Source of the DNA: Flavicella sp042091695
GTDB taxonomy: Bacteria; Bacteroidota; Bacteroidia; Flavobacteriales; Flavobacteriaceae
Assembly (NCBI GenBank): GCA_042091695.1
Contig: JBELHA010000012.1
Location: 1-53,932, forward strand
Length of the DNA stretch: 53,932 bases
Reading direction: 5' to 3'
Below the pieces are notes generated by a model. It was not told the origin of the DNA. It worked only from the letters and a program-made list of their open reading frames with translations, and did no database searches. Of the stretch, positions 40,779 through 49,809 are shown one piece after another. Positions within the stretch are counted from its first letter, which is position 1; every line of letters begins with the position of its first letter. A program made the translations under genes and the position numbers.

Positions 40779-43724
40779 TTATTCGATTAAAATCATTTGT
40801 TGAGAATTGAGATCATTTGAGTTTACTTCCAAAAAATATACTCCTTTCTTCAATGCTGCTTTTATTTTAATTTCTTGGGTTCCTTTTTCTAGAGCTACTG
40901 TTTTTTCATAGTATACATTTCCCTGTACCGTTCGAATTGCAATATCGATAGGGCCAACTACTAAATTTTCAATGAGAATTTTGAACTGCCCTGATTCGGA
41001 AGGATTCGGATAAATTTTCACAAGTTCATTTTCAAAATAATTATCAGCATTATTTTGATTTTCTTTTGTATTATTTCTATTTGAAGTATGATGCTTACTC
41101 TCCAACCATTCTTTTGCAAAACGCTCTCCCAACTTTCTGTAAGATTCGTGATCCCAATGTATCCCTATATCGTGATTTTCAGGTTTTCCATCAAAAGTTG
41201 TCAATCCGTCTACAGAAATGACATATACATTGTCATTCTCACTAGCTGTCTGATGTATCTCCTCATTAACTTTGGTATGGCCCCATTCTTTTCTGTCGGG
41301 TTCTCTGTAGGTAACCTCAGCAATTAGAAAGGGTAAATTGGGAAGACTGAAGTCAGTGCGTAATGAATTTATAAATTTGGAAAGTTCAGCAGAATAGTCT
41401 AAACTGTTATTGTTTACATTTGTTGCGTCTGATTCTCCATGCAACCACAAAACGCCTTTGAGTTTTGCATTCGGGTAGATTTGTAAAGTAGTATGTACAC
41501 GTCTTTCAAATTCTTCATAAAGACTACCTCCTTCGTATCCATACGAATACATTCCATATAGTTGTTGTTCTTTCGCAGTGACATTGTGTTCTTTTTGCCA
41601 ATTCTCCATGGATGTTCCACCTCTTGAATTCACGATCATTCCTGTTTTGATTCCCCTGGTGTTGCTTATGGTTTTCGCAAATGTCCAACCGATTCCCAAG
41701 CCTGCCATAAAGGGTATTTTTTCTACTGAGGAATACCTAGCAAAACCATAGGTAGCTTCTTCAAATTCTCCCAAATCATTCAACAAATATACCTCATCAA
41801 GTACTCCTAATTCATTTGGATATTGTAGTATCAAATCATCTCCCTGTGGAAAGCCTTTGTCAAATTTCCAACATAAATTTCCGGGACATCTTCCCGTTGC
41901 ATTCGATTGTCCTAATACTAAAAATAAGTCAAGTGCTGCATTTGGGTTTTCTAAAGGTGCTCCTCTTTTGTTGTAATAGTTATTTCTATAACCTGTCAGA
42001 TAGAATTCATCTTTTTTATCGCCCTCTATGCTTACAAACTCAAACCTTAAACTTTGTTGTGTTTCAGTTGCGGTTAGCACACCAAAATTATCTGAATAAT
42101 GAGTGTTAGGAACATATTCGTCTTGCTCTAGGTGGTTCGTTTCATCGATATCCATTCCACCCAAACCTACATTTACATGAGGAACCCCATCCACATCGTG
42201 ACGCTCGTAAAATGCACCTCCTGCTGACAGATACATATCCGCGCCCAATTCCTTAAAATTCAATTCCTTTAAAACATTTGAATTTTGACCACTTTGGTAG
42301 GCAGCATGATGCCCTACAACTATTTTATATTTCTTGTTAGATGCATTTAATTCATGCATCAACCAATTTTTAGTATTTACTACCTCTGTGTCTGTAATAG
42401 GCCCCAAATGCAAGCCCCCTCGGTTATTTGTATTTAACATAAAGAAATCAATTTCTCCAATTGAATATTTATAATTTATATTAGGCAATGCTACTCCACT
42501 TCTAAAAATTGCCAGCCAATCGGTTTCTCCCTCAGGTGTGGTATAGTCTAAATTTCCCAAAACCGAATGGTATTTATCAATGGAAAGCATGGAATTATAA
42601 TAAAAGTCATCTTTGCGAAGTGGATCGCCACCTCGTTTATAACTATCGTTACCAGCGGAAACGAGTACATCTGGTTGCACTTTATCTCTTATAAAATTTG
42701 AAACACGTTTGGAACCACTTTCTCCTTGATAACCACAGTTTCCTATAAATGCAATTTTATTTAAACTATTAAAATAGTTTTTAGGGTGCCAAATTTCTAA
42801 CCCTGGTATTTTAATCGATTCAATATCATCCAATAATGCCCCCTTAGTTAGCGTAATCTTTAGAACAATATCCAGGGTACCACCTATCGCAGAAAAGCTT
42901 GGGTTTTTAGGTGACAAAAATTTATTTCTCATGAACAATGCCTTTTTCAACAATCGCATATCATTACTTTCTGCGTCTATAAAATTTGTTGTGGAGTAAA
43001 AGGAAGAACATTTTTTTTCATCATCTACACGATAGCAATTCCAATTGTTTCTGTCTATCAAACCAAATGATTCGTTATTATAGATGTTATGGGTATCTCC
43101 TACTGATTTGAAACCGTACAAGAAAGACTGATTTCCCATAACTCTATCGTAAATATATTTGTCGAAGACCTCAACTCTTACCGTTCCATTGCCAGTTGCT
43201 CTTACACCAAAATCATCATTCTTAGATAATAACTTTAAGCTTTTTAAGACATCTATTTTAGTGTGAATAGCGATATCATGTACTGTTTCATCAACCGCTT
43301 CAATACATAATTTTGGTACATTCCAATACCCTGTGACAGCAATTTGTTCCCATGTACTACTTTTGTGAATACTCGCTTTTAATTGATAATAAAAGTTAGT
43401 GTCCAAGCTCTTTGAAGGCGACGTATCACCATTTATTTCTAAAGATATGACACCTATCATGCCTATCCCTGATTGTTGACTTTCCATAGACTTCTGAGCA
43501 ATTGTAGCTACCGGCTCGTTGTTTCCATTGAGTAATTCTAGTGCAACATATATATTATTACTCGTTGCACCGTACTCACTAGAATACTTAAACCTAACAG
43601 TAATTCGTCCTCCATTACTAACATCTAATAACAAAGGGTTTTCACCAAAAGACATAATCTCTATAGACTGTGCAAAAAGAGTTTGTGAAATTAAAAACAA
43701 AACGTTCAAATAAAACTTTTTCAT
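40779..43724 (-). CDS. Secreted acetylesterase: beta module, degenerate metallophosphatase, sialate-O-acetylesterase domain, T9SS tail
   Basis: The 981-residue protein has a signal peptide (to LFAQ) and a beta-rich module (20-145) shared with other proteins of the locus. Residues 320-545 resemble purple-acid-phosphatase-like metallophosphoesterases, but most metal ligands are changed (Asn329, Asn359, Leu392, Gly503, Phe505; the GHH at 471-473 is kept). Residues 598-870 form an SGNH/SASA acetylesterase with nucleophile GQSN (Ser607), RGGTS, HGESD (Glu764) and His856. Residues 895-981 are a type A T9SS sorting domain (YPNPSESGQFKI, KGVYFLEV). It likely removes acetyl groups from the glycan outside the cell. 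It is the most downstream PUL gene, with a 254-bp region of its own upstream. Confidence 0.82.
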   Translation of the reverse strand: MKKFYLNVLFLISQTLFAQSIEIMSFGENPLLLDVSNGGRITVRFKYSSEYGATSNNIYVALELLNGNNEPVATIAQKSMESQQSGIGMIGVISLEINGDTSPSKSLDTNFYYQLKASIHKSSTWEQIAVTGYWNVPKLCIEAVDETVHDIAIHTKIDVLKSLKLLSKNDDFGVRATGNGTVRVEVFDKYIYDRVMGNQSFLYGFKSVGDTHNIYNNESFGLIDRNNWNCYRVDDEKKCSSFYSTTNFIDAESNDMRLLKKALFMRNKFLSPKNPSFSAIGGTLDIVLKITLTKGALLDDIESIKIPGLEIWHPKNYFNSLNKIAFIGNCGYQGESGSKRVSNFIRDKVQPDVLVSAGNDSYKRGGDPLRKDDFYYNSMLSIDKYHSVLGNLDYTTPEGETDWLAIFRSGVALPNINYKYSIGEIDFFMLNTNNRGGLHLGPITDTEVVNTKNWLMHELNASNKKYKIVVGHHAAYQSGQNSNVLKELNFKELGADMYLSAGGAFYERHDVDGVPHVNVGLGGMDIDETNHLEQDEYVPNTHYSDNFGVLTATETQQSLRFEFVSIEGDKKDEFYLTGYRNNYYNKRGAPLENPNAALDLFLVLGQSNATGRCPGNLCWKFDKGFPQGDDLILQYPNELGVLDEVYLLNDLGEFEEATYGFARYSSVEKIPFMAGLGIGWTFAKTISNTRGIKTGMIVNSRGGTSMENWQKEHNVTAKEQQLYGMYSYGYEGGSLYEEFERRVHTTLQIYPNAKLKGVLWLHGESDATNVNNNSLDYSAELSKFINSLRTDFSLPNLPFLIAEVTYREPDRKEWGHTKVNEEIHQTASENDNVYVISVDGLTTFDGKPENHDIGIHWDHESYRKLGERFAKEWLESKHHTSNRNNTKENQNNADNYFENELVKIYPNPSESGQFKILIENLVVGPIDIAIRTVQGNVYYEKTVALEKGTQEIKIKAALKKGVYFLEVNSNDLNSQQMILIE

Positions 43725-43893
43725 AACAATAATTTTTAAATGGTTTTAACATCATTTTTTTAGGCTTTTGGGGTTCGTATTCTGTTATAGTTGTAAATGC
43801 AGTTATGCGTTTTCTAAAATATAGTACATACTTTAAAACAAATTAAGTTAATAGCATTATACCCTAAATAAAGGAGTTATACAGGTTACTTAT

Positions 43894-43924
43894 TAGTAAT
43901 ACTTGTAGTATAAACTAGTAATAC
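43894..43924. promoter_or_regulatory. Direct repeats in the intergenic region before the esterase gene
   Basis: TAGTAATAC occurs at 43894-43902 and again at 43916-43924, 22 bp apart (about two helical turns), within the 254-bp AT-rich gap between the GH53 and esterase genes. They lie about 170 bp upstream of the esterase start and could be a regulator site; no convincing -7 element or terminator was found in the gap. Confidence 0.3.
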
Positions 43925-43978
43925 AGAGGATAATAAAATTAAAAAACAGACTTGACATGAATCGACAGGAATATTTTG

Positions 43979-45640
43979 TCATTTTTTTACTTTCTGAAAA
44001 AACACAGAAAAACCATTATTGGATTTTAAGACATACAGTCCCTGTGCAAGCTGAGATATATCTATAGCTATTATCGAGTAGTCACTTTTAATTTTAAAAA
44101 GTTGAATACCTAGCATATTGTAGACATAAAAAGAAGTATGATTACAATGGTTAGATACCATAAGTAAACTATCTGAAGTTGTTTCGATGGATGTACATTC
44201 AAGTTCTAAGTTATTTTTTGTGTTTGGAATTGAGTAAGTAGAGAAACTGTCAAAAAATGCTTCCAATGCTATGCTTGGAGTTCCGTCAGTATTCCAAGCG
44301 CCTTTATAGTAAGACTTCCAACCTGGATACGCTATAGGTTCCCAATAAAAAACCCCCAAGGCGTTGACTAATTTTGTTTTTTCTATTAAATACCGTAAAA
44401 GTTGATACGATAGTTGTGTATTGAAAACATCAAAGCCTACCTCAGCTACAAGTACATCTTTGCCATAACTTCTTTGCAATTGTAACATATTCTCAGTTAG
44501 AGTATCCACACTTTCCTTCCAATTTGTTGTGTTAGGATATAAGGACAAACCAATGACATCTAAGTCTTGTATTTTCATCCCATTAGCAATAAGGCCATCA
44601 ATATTCCAGGTACATAAACCATTATCAGTTCCAGCTCCCAAATGCAAAACAGTACCGATTTCTTCACTAGTATCTTTAACAGCGCGCATCCCTGCATTTA
44701 CAAATGTGGCATAGTTTTTAAAACCATTGGTTTCGGATGCTTTTCCATGTTCCCACAACATACCATTATTTGTTTCGTTGCCTATCTGCACCCATTTAGG
44801 GATACTATTTTCTAGTTTTAACGCATCTAAAATATCAAATGTATGATTGTAGACCGCTGCCTCCAATTGGTCCATAGTAAAATCAGCCCAAGCTCCAGGT
44901 ACTGTTTGATTTGCAGGGTCTGCCCACCAATCACTATAATGAATTGAAAGCAACACATCCATACCGTTTGCAGCTGCTATTTTTGCTTTCTCAACCGTAT
45001 CCTCAATGGAACAATAACCATTGGCTTCTGAATTAAATGGTGCTACCCAAACCCTAAGACGTACCGCATTGAGTTGATACTCTTTCAATATAGGAAACAA
45101 CTCTGATGTATTCCCGCTCTTATCTTTCCATACAAAACCAGAATCCTCCATTTCTGTCATCCAACTTACATCTACTCCTTTAGCTATTTCATTGATACTA
45201 AACACATAACCACTAGAATCTACAAGAATCAAATCATCATACAAGTCTATTGCGATAGCTTCCCAAGATTGACTTCTAGATAAAATAGCTTTTACCTTGT
45301 AGGAATACCCTGATGGTAAATTTTCAGTCAATGCATGCACACTGCCGACAAAGAGCGTTACAGACCCCTCAAGCCCATTCCCTACAGTTTGATTTTGAAG
45401 GGTTTGTCCACTTAACACAGATAAAAATGAACCAGAAGCATCAAAAAGCTCCAAACCTATATAAATATGATTGCCTTCCGCATCAGGTTCACTCGTATAG
45501 GTATAGTTTATTACCAATTCCCCACCTGTCAATGGATGTATCTCTAGTGGATTCTCTCCATAAGACAAAACTTCAATAGATTGGGCTATTGTAGCTTGAA
45601 AGAAGAGAAGACACAAAAAATAGGTGTAATGATGTTTCAT
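43979..45640 (-). CDS. GH53 endo-beta-1,4-galactanase with N-terminal beta module and T9SS tail
   Basis: The 553-residue protein has a signal peptide (to TIAQ), the locus-specific beta module (20-145: SIEVLSYGENPLEIHPLTGGELVINYTYTS), a GH53 barrel (about 150-470: LNAVRLRVWV, LLSIHYSDWWADPANQTVPGAW) and a type A T9SS sorting domain (480-553). The acid/base is Glu289 in QIGNETNNG and the nucleophile Glu400 in VAEVGFD. GH53 enzymes cut beta-1,4-galactan, the side chain of pectic rhamnogalacturonan I and arabinogalactan I. The T9SS tail predicts a secreted or surface-attached enzyme. It stands 22 bp after the second GH53 gene. Confidence 0.93.
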   Translation of the reverse strand: MKHHYTYFLCLLFFQATIAQSIEVLSYGENPLEIHPLTGGELVINYTYTSEPDAEGNHIYIGLELFDASGSFLSVLSGQTLQNQTVGNGLEGSVTLFVGSVHALTENLPSGYSYKVKAILSRSQSWEAIAIDLYDDLILVDSSGYVFSINEIAKGVDVSWMTEMEDSGFVWKDKSGNTSELFPILKEYQLNAVRLRVWVAPFNSEANGYCSIEDTVEKAKIAAANGMDVLLSIHYSDWWADPANQTVPGAWADFTMDQLEAAVYNHTFDILDALKLENSIPKWVQIGNETNNGMLWEHGKASETNGFKNYATFVNAGMRAVKDTSEEIGTVLHLGAGTDNGLCTWNIDGLIANGMKIQDLDVIGLSLYPNTTNWKESVDTLTENMLQLQRSYGKDVLVAEVGFDVFNTQLSYQLLRYLIEKTKLVNALGVFYWEPIAYPGWKSYYKGAWNTDGTPSIALEAFFDSFSTYSIPNTKNNLELECTSIETTSDSLLMVSNHCNHTSFYVYNMLGIQLFKIKSDYSIIAIDISQLAQGLYVLKSNNGFSVFFQKVKK

Positions 45641-45662
45641 AAGTAATTAGTTCGTTGTTGTA

Positions 45663-46694
45663 TCAATCAAACACCTCTATTACAGGAAGGACTCGACCAT
45701 TTTCATCAAAAAAAGTACTGTACGAAAAGGATTTATTCGGAGCTGCAGGTTCCCACCAAAACAATCCTTTACCTCTATTATTTGGTGTTTTTCGAACGAT
45801 TGCAGCAACTGCCTCTAAAAATTTTTTTTGCCCTTCAATACTTTCAGGAAAAGGCCCTGTTTTGTCGATAAACTTAGCAGGTTTAAAATGGTAAGATGTT
45901 TCAACTAGTACAATATCTTTGTCATAAGAGGTTGCTATAAAATCCAAACAATTTTCTAAGTCACTCAAATTCCCGTGCCATTCGGGGTAGTAAGATTGCC
46001 CTATAATATCGTAGTCAAGTGCATAAGCATGAAGGGAGTCAAAAAAATATTTGGTAAAACCCGCATCGCCTCCGTTGGCGATATGAATCATAATTTTCGG
46101 TAAAGCCTCTCCCTTAGCGCTGCCATGAACCCCAGAGATTCCAGCCTTTATAAAGGAAGCAAAATTATCCCAATTTTCAGGCAAGCTTCCGTGAGGCCAT
46201 AACATCCCATGGCTAATTTCATTTCCAATTTGAACCATATCAGGATAGACAGCAGCAGCTTTAAATGCAGTGAGTACTTCTTCTGTATAAGCTTGTATCT
46301 CATGTTCTAATGCTTTCGCTGTTTTCCCAACCCAGGCCTTGGGTATGTTTTGACGCGAAGGATCTGCCCAAGTATCGGAATAATGAAAATTAAGCAAAAT
46401 TTTGAAGCCCTTATCTTTTGCCTTTTGGGCAGCATCGATTGTATATGCTAAATTATTAGGCAAGTCTGTGGGATTGTGAAACAAACGCAAACGTACCCAA
46501 GTATAGCCGTGGCTTTTAAAAATTTCTAAGCCAGAAGTTACCTTGTTATTTTCTTTAAATTCAAAACCTGCATCTTCTGCTTCTTTTAAAAAAGATAGAT
46601 CCGCTCCTACAATAAATTCTTGTCCTCCTATTGAATTGGCCATAAACACACACAAAAATAATCCAACAAAAAATTGTTTTCTTTTTAAATTCAT
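45663..46694 (-). CDS. GH53 endo-beta-1,4-galactanase, single domain
   Basis: The 343-residue enzyme has a signal peptide (MANSIGGQ) and is a bare GH53 domain: FIVGADLSFLKEAEDAG, WVRLRLFHNP, LLNFHYSDTWADPSRQNIPKAW, acid/base Glu159 in QIGNEISHG and nucleophile Glu265 in LVETSYHF. It lacks both the beta module and the T9SS tail of its neighbour, so it probably acts in the periplasm on imported galacto-oligosaccharides, while the neighbour acts outside. The two differ enough that this is not a fresh duplication. Confidence 0.94.
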   Translation of the reverse strand: MNLKRKQFFVGLFLCVFMANSIGGQEFIVGADLSFLKEAEDAGFEFKENNKVTSGLEIFKSHGYTWVRLRLFHNPTDLPNNLAYTIDAAQKAKDKGFKILLNFHYSDTWADPSRQNIPKAWVGKTAKALEHEIQAYTEEVLTAFKAAAVYPDMVQIGNEISHGMLWPHGSLPENWDNFASFIKAGISGVHGSAKGEALPKIMIHIANGGDAGFTKYFFDSLHAYALDYDIIGQSYYPEWHGNLSDLENCLDFIATSYDKDIVLVETSYHFKPAKFIDKTGPFPESIEGQKKFLEAVAAIVRKTPNNRGKGLFWWEPAAPNKSFSYSTFFDENGRVLPVIEVFD

Positions 46695-46704
46695 CGCTAT
46701 AATT

Positions 46705-49700
46705 TTAAAATATATTCGCTTTAAGTTCTTGAACTGTTACAAACTCATAGCCTAGGCTTTTTCCATACAGCAGCATTTTTTCTAATGCCATTAAAAGATT
46801 GGATTCATTCCCATAAGCTACGTCATGAAGTAAAACTATTGCTCCATTGTGTAGGTTCTTTTTAAATGTCTCAAAAATTGTATTTGTGTCATTTTTGCTA
46901 GGATCCCAATCTCTTGTTGTCAATGACCAAAGTACCGTCTTAACATTTTTTTGTTTTAAAAAGTCAACTTGCCTTTCCGTTATAGCACCATAAGGTGGTC
47001 TAAATATGCCTGTGTTTTCAATCCCGTGTTTTTTAAATGCGTCAAATGTCTTCTGTAATTGTGTTTTCCAAAGTACTTCGTTCAACACCTCCCAACCGTT
47101 GGAATGATCCCAGCTGTGATTCCCTATCAGATGTCCACTTTTTTGGGTTATTTCTATAGTTGCTTCATTATCATTCAGGGCATCTCCTTGCCAAAAAAAA
47201 GTTGCCTTTGCTTTATGTGTATTTAAAACTTGTATTATTTTTTGCGTAAAAGCACTCGGACCATCGTCAAAAGTAAGGGCTATCTGCTTTTTATACTTTG
47301 CACCTCGCACCAGACAATAGTCTTTGTATTTATTTTGAAACTTCAAAAAATGCTTTGGAATGTGAGGTAAACTAACAATTTCTTTGACTTCATTCATAAA
47401 TTTAACTTCAGCGTTTTGAGTACTTTTAAAAGATTCTAATTTTTCTGAAGTAGCTTTTATTCTTAGGGAATCTATAGCAACGCTCGTTTTGACAAGTATA
47501 GACGCAATCCCCGCTTCACTAGCAACAAGATTTTCACCTATAAATTCAGCATTTCCATCCCCTTCTAAAGAAAATAGAATCTCTCCAGTAAAGTTTGGCA
47601 CTAGCGTTCCGTGTATATCTTTCGCTACTGCATGTACAATATATATATCTGAGGACTCCTTTTTTAGGTTTTTATAGGCATTGTCTATTTGTACTTCTAT
47701 GCGATTGGGAGCTTCTGGAGTTTGCACGCTGTGACTTGCCACCAACGAATCCTTTATATAGGCACGTGCCTGTAAAACTCCTTTCTTAAATTTTTTAATT
47801 TGAAAAGTAAAAGGCGGGTGCTTTAGATGGGTTGTTGTACGATTGGAATCGGGTTTTTGTAGGCCCAAATTTTCTCCATTTAATAACAATGCAACGGCAT
47901 CACAATTGCTAAAAACCCGCACCTCCAAGGGACTCTTTTCCGTCCAATTATTTGCAATATGTACTATGGGCACTCCCATAAACTCATCAGAACTCCGTTG
48001 GCTTTTGAAAAAATAATAAGAAGGTTTGGGAATCCTATAAATATCCATAATACCTGAAGCTTCCAAGTCATCGGCATAGCCTCTATTATAGTCAAACATA
48101 GCCCAATAACCATCTGCAAATGCTGGAGTATTAAAATTGTCATTGTGAGCTTCTTGTATGTTTGTTGCCTGCTGTAACAACGCTATCTCTCCCGCAGTCC
48201 TCAATTGCCTACTCGACCGTTCTTTTTGCAGCAGTCCGTTCCAAGTATCTTGTTGCAATCCTGCATTCATAGCATAGTACTCCCAATCTCCATATTCAGA
48301 AACATTGTAGGGTTTTTGAATACTAGAATCATAGTGTTGTAGCCGGTGTTGTCGTGCTTGCAGATACATATCATAGCCGTAAGATTGCCATCCCGCAGTA
48401 AAACATTGTTTTCCTGGATATTCTCTATGTGCAATGGCTGTTAAAGAATCAATAAATACTTCTGGCATCCAAGATTCATTCAAAGACACTTCCCAAGCCA
48501 ACACAGAGGCATGGTTGCGATCCCTACGAATTAAATTTTTAGCTGTATGAAAAACCTGTTCTTGAAACTTTGGATCTTCGCTAAAATACTGCCAGCCTAA
48601 AATGGCGTCAATGGTGAGTAATCCCAATGCATCGCAAGCTTCCATAAAAGAAGTACTGTGAGGATAATGCGACAAGCGCACATAATCAAAACCTGCTTCT
48701 TTGATTTTATAGGCATCTCTGTATTGGGCATTGTCTGAAAGTGCATAGCCTATATGTGGATATTCTTGGTGACGGTTGACCCCTCTTAAAAAGGTTTTTT
48801 CACCATTTAGGTATAAGTCTTGTCCCTTAAATTCGATGTTTTTAAAACCTATTTTTTGTTTTTCTCGGTCTACAACAATTCCATTTTCAACAAGTTCTGT
48901 TATCAATGTATACAAGTTTGGATGCTGCGGCCCCCATAATTTGGGTTTTTTTACTTCTAAGGTCAACACCAACTCATTGTCCCTATCTGCGCCAATGGAA
49001 ACGCTTTCTGAAACTTTGACAAAGCTATTTCCTTCTTGATCAATTAAGGTATTTCGTACTGAAAATACAAGTGCCCTTTTGGAAGTATTACGCACATGAG
49101 TTTGTACCCTTGCAATCGCACTTTCTTTTGTTACTTTTGGATACCTTACAAATACACCTCCACTTGCTATTTTATTTTCTAAAATAGGATCCGTAATGTA
49201 AAGTTGGTTTTTAGCTACCAACCAAACATTTCTATAGATTCCTCCATAGGTATTAAAATCCAGTGTATGCAAAGGTTTGGGTCCTGTAATGGGGTTGTCT
49301 CTGTTGTCCAAACGAACTGCAATGGTATTTTGTGAGTCAATATCCACCTGTTCCGTTATGTCAATTACAAAAGGTAAATAGCCCCCTTGGTGTCGGATCA
49401 TTTTTTTTTCATTGACCCATATTTCAGCGATATTCATAGCTCCTTCAAACTTTAAAAAGAGACGCTTCCCTTCCATTTCAGAAGGGATACTAAAATTTTT
49501 ACGGTACCAAGAAATCCCTTGCCATTGCTTTTGTACCACTTTAGGCTCTAATTGAGTCGTGTGAGGCAAGGTGACAGAAGTCCAATCTGTTTCAATACTG
49601 TTTCTATAAAATAAAGCAGTATCAGAAGGTGTGTCTAGCCTTTTAAAAACCCAGTTTTCATTGAACTTTTGTTTATTTAAGACCGTCTGTGACTTTTTCC

Positions 49701-49758
49701 TACAAGAAGTATAGCACATAGCTATTCCCAACAAATACAGTATCAAAAACTTATTCAT
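46705..49758 (-). CDS. GH2 beta-galactosidase-like lipoprotein fused to a NodB/CE4 polysaccharide deacetylase
   Basis: The 1017-residue protein starts at 49758 (MNKFLILYLLG) with a lipobox ending YTSC and a basic next segment (RKKS), which suggests the periplasmic side. Residues 30-300 are the GH2 sugar-binding and Ig-like domains, 300-600 the TIM barrel (acid/base Glu428 in SLNESW, nucleophile Glu488 in SEYGDW), and 600-800 C-terminal Ig-like domains. Residues 825-1010 are a complete NodB domain: TFDDGPS (Asp831), NHSWDH, FRPPYG, SLTTRDWDP and VLLHDV. All catalytic motifs of both enzymes are intact in one uninterrupted frame. It presumably trims galactosyl residues and removes acetyl groups from the same oligosaccharide. 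It is 10 bp upstream of the GH53 gene. Confidence 0.92.
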   Translation of the reverse strand: MNKFLILYLLGIAMCYTSCRKKSQTVLNKQKFNENWVFKRLDTPSDTALFYRNSIETDWTSVTLPHTTQLEPKVVQKQWQGISWYRKNFSIPSEMEGKRLFLKFEGAMNIAEIWVNEKKMIRHQGGYLPFVIDITEQVDIDSQNTIAVRLDNRDNPITGPKPLHTLDFNTYGGIYRNVWLVAKNQLYITDPILENKIASGGVFVRYPKVTKESAIARVQTHVRNTSKRALVFSVRNTLIDQEGNSFVKVSESVSIGADRDNELVLTLEVKKPKLWGPQHPNLYTLITELVENGIVVDREKQKIGFKNIEFKGQDLYLNGEKTFLRGVNRHQEYPHIGYALSDNAQYRDAYKIKEAGFDYVRLSHYPHSTSFMEACDALGLLTIDAILGWQYFSEDPKFQEQVFHTAKNLIRRDRNHASVLAWEVSLNESWMPEVFIDSLTAIAHREYPGKQCFTAGWQSYGYDMYLQARQHRLQHYDSSIQKPYNVSEYGDWEYYAMNAGLQQDTWNGLLQKERSSRQLRTAGEIALLQQATNIQEAHNDNFNTPAFADGYWAMFDYNRGYADDLEASGIMDIYRIPKPSYYFFKSQRSSDEFMGVPIVHIANNWTEKSPLEVRVFSNCDAVALLLNGENLGLQKPDSNRTTTHLKHPPFTFQIKKFKKGVLQARAYIKDSLVASHSVQTPEAPNRIEVQIDNAYKNLKKESSDIYIVHAVAKDIHGTLVPNFTGEILFSLEGDGNAEFIGENLVASEAGIASILVKTSVAIDSLRIKATSEKLESFKSTQNAEVKFMNEVKEIVSLPHIPKHFLKFQNKYKDYCLVRGAKYKKQIALTFDDGPSAFTQKIIQVLNTHKAKATFFWQGDALNDNEATIEITQKSGHLIGNHSWDHSNGWEVLNEVLWKTQLQKTFDAFKKHGIENTGIFRPPYGAITERQVDFLKQKNVKTVLWSLTTRDWDPSKNDTNTIFETFKKNLHNGAIVLLHDVAYGNESNLLMALEKMLLYGKSLGYEFVTVQELKANIF

Positions 49759-49809
49759 AATATCGTTTGTTTTATTCTTATTCACGAAAGCGTATATACC
49801 TCAAAAGTG

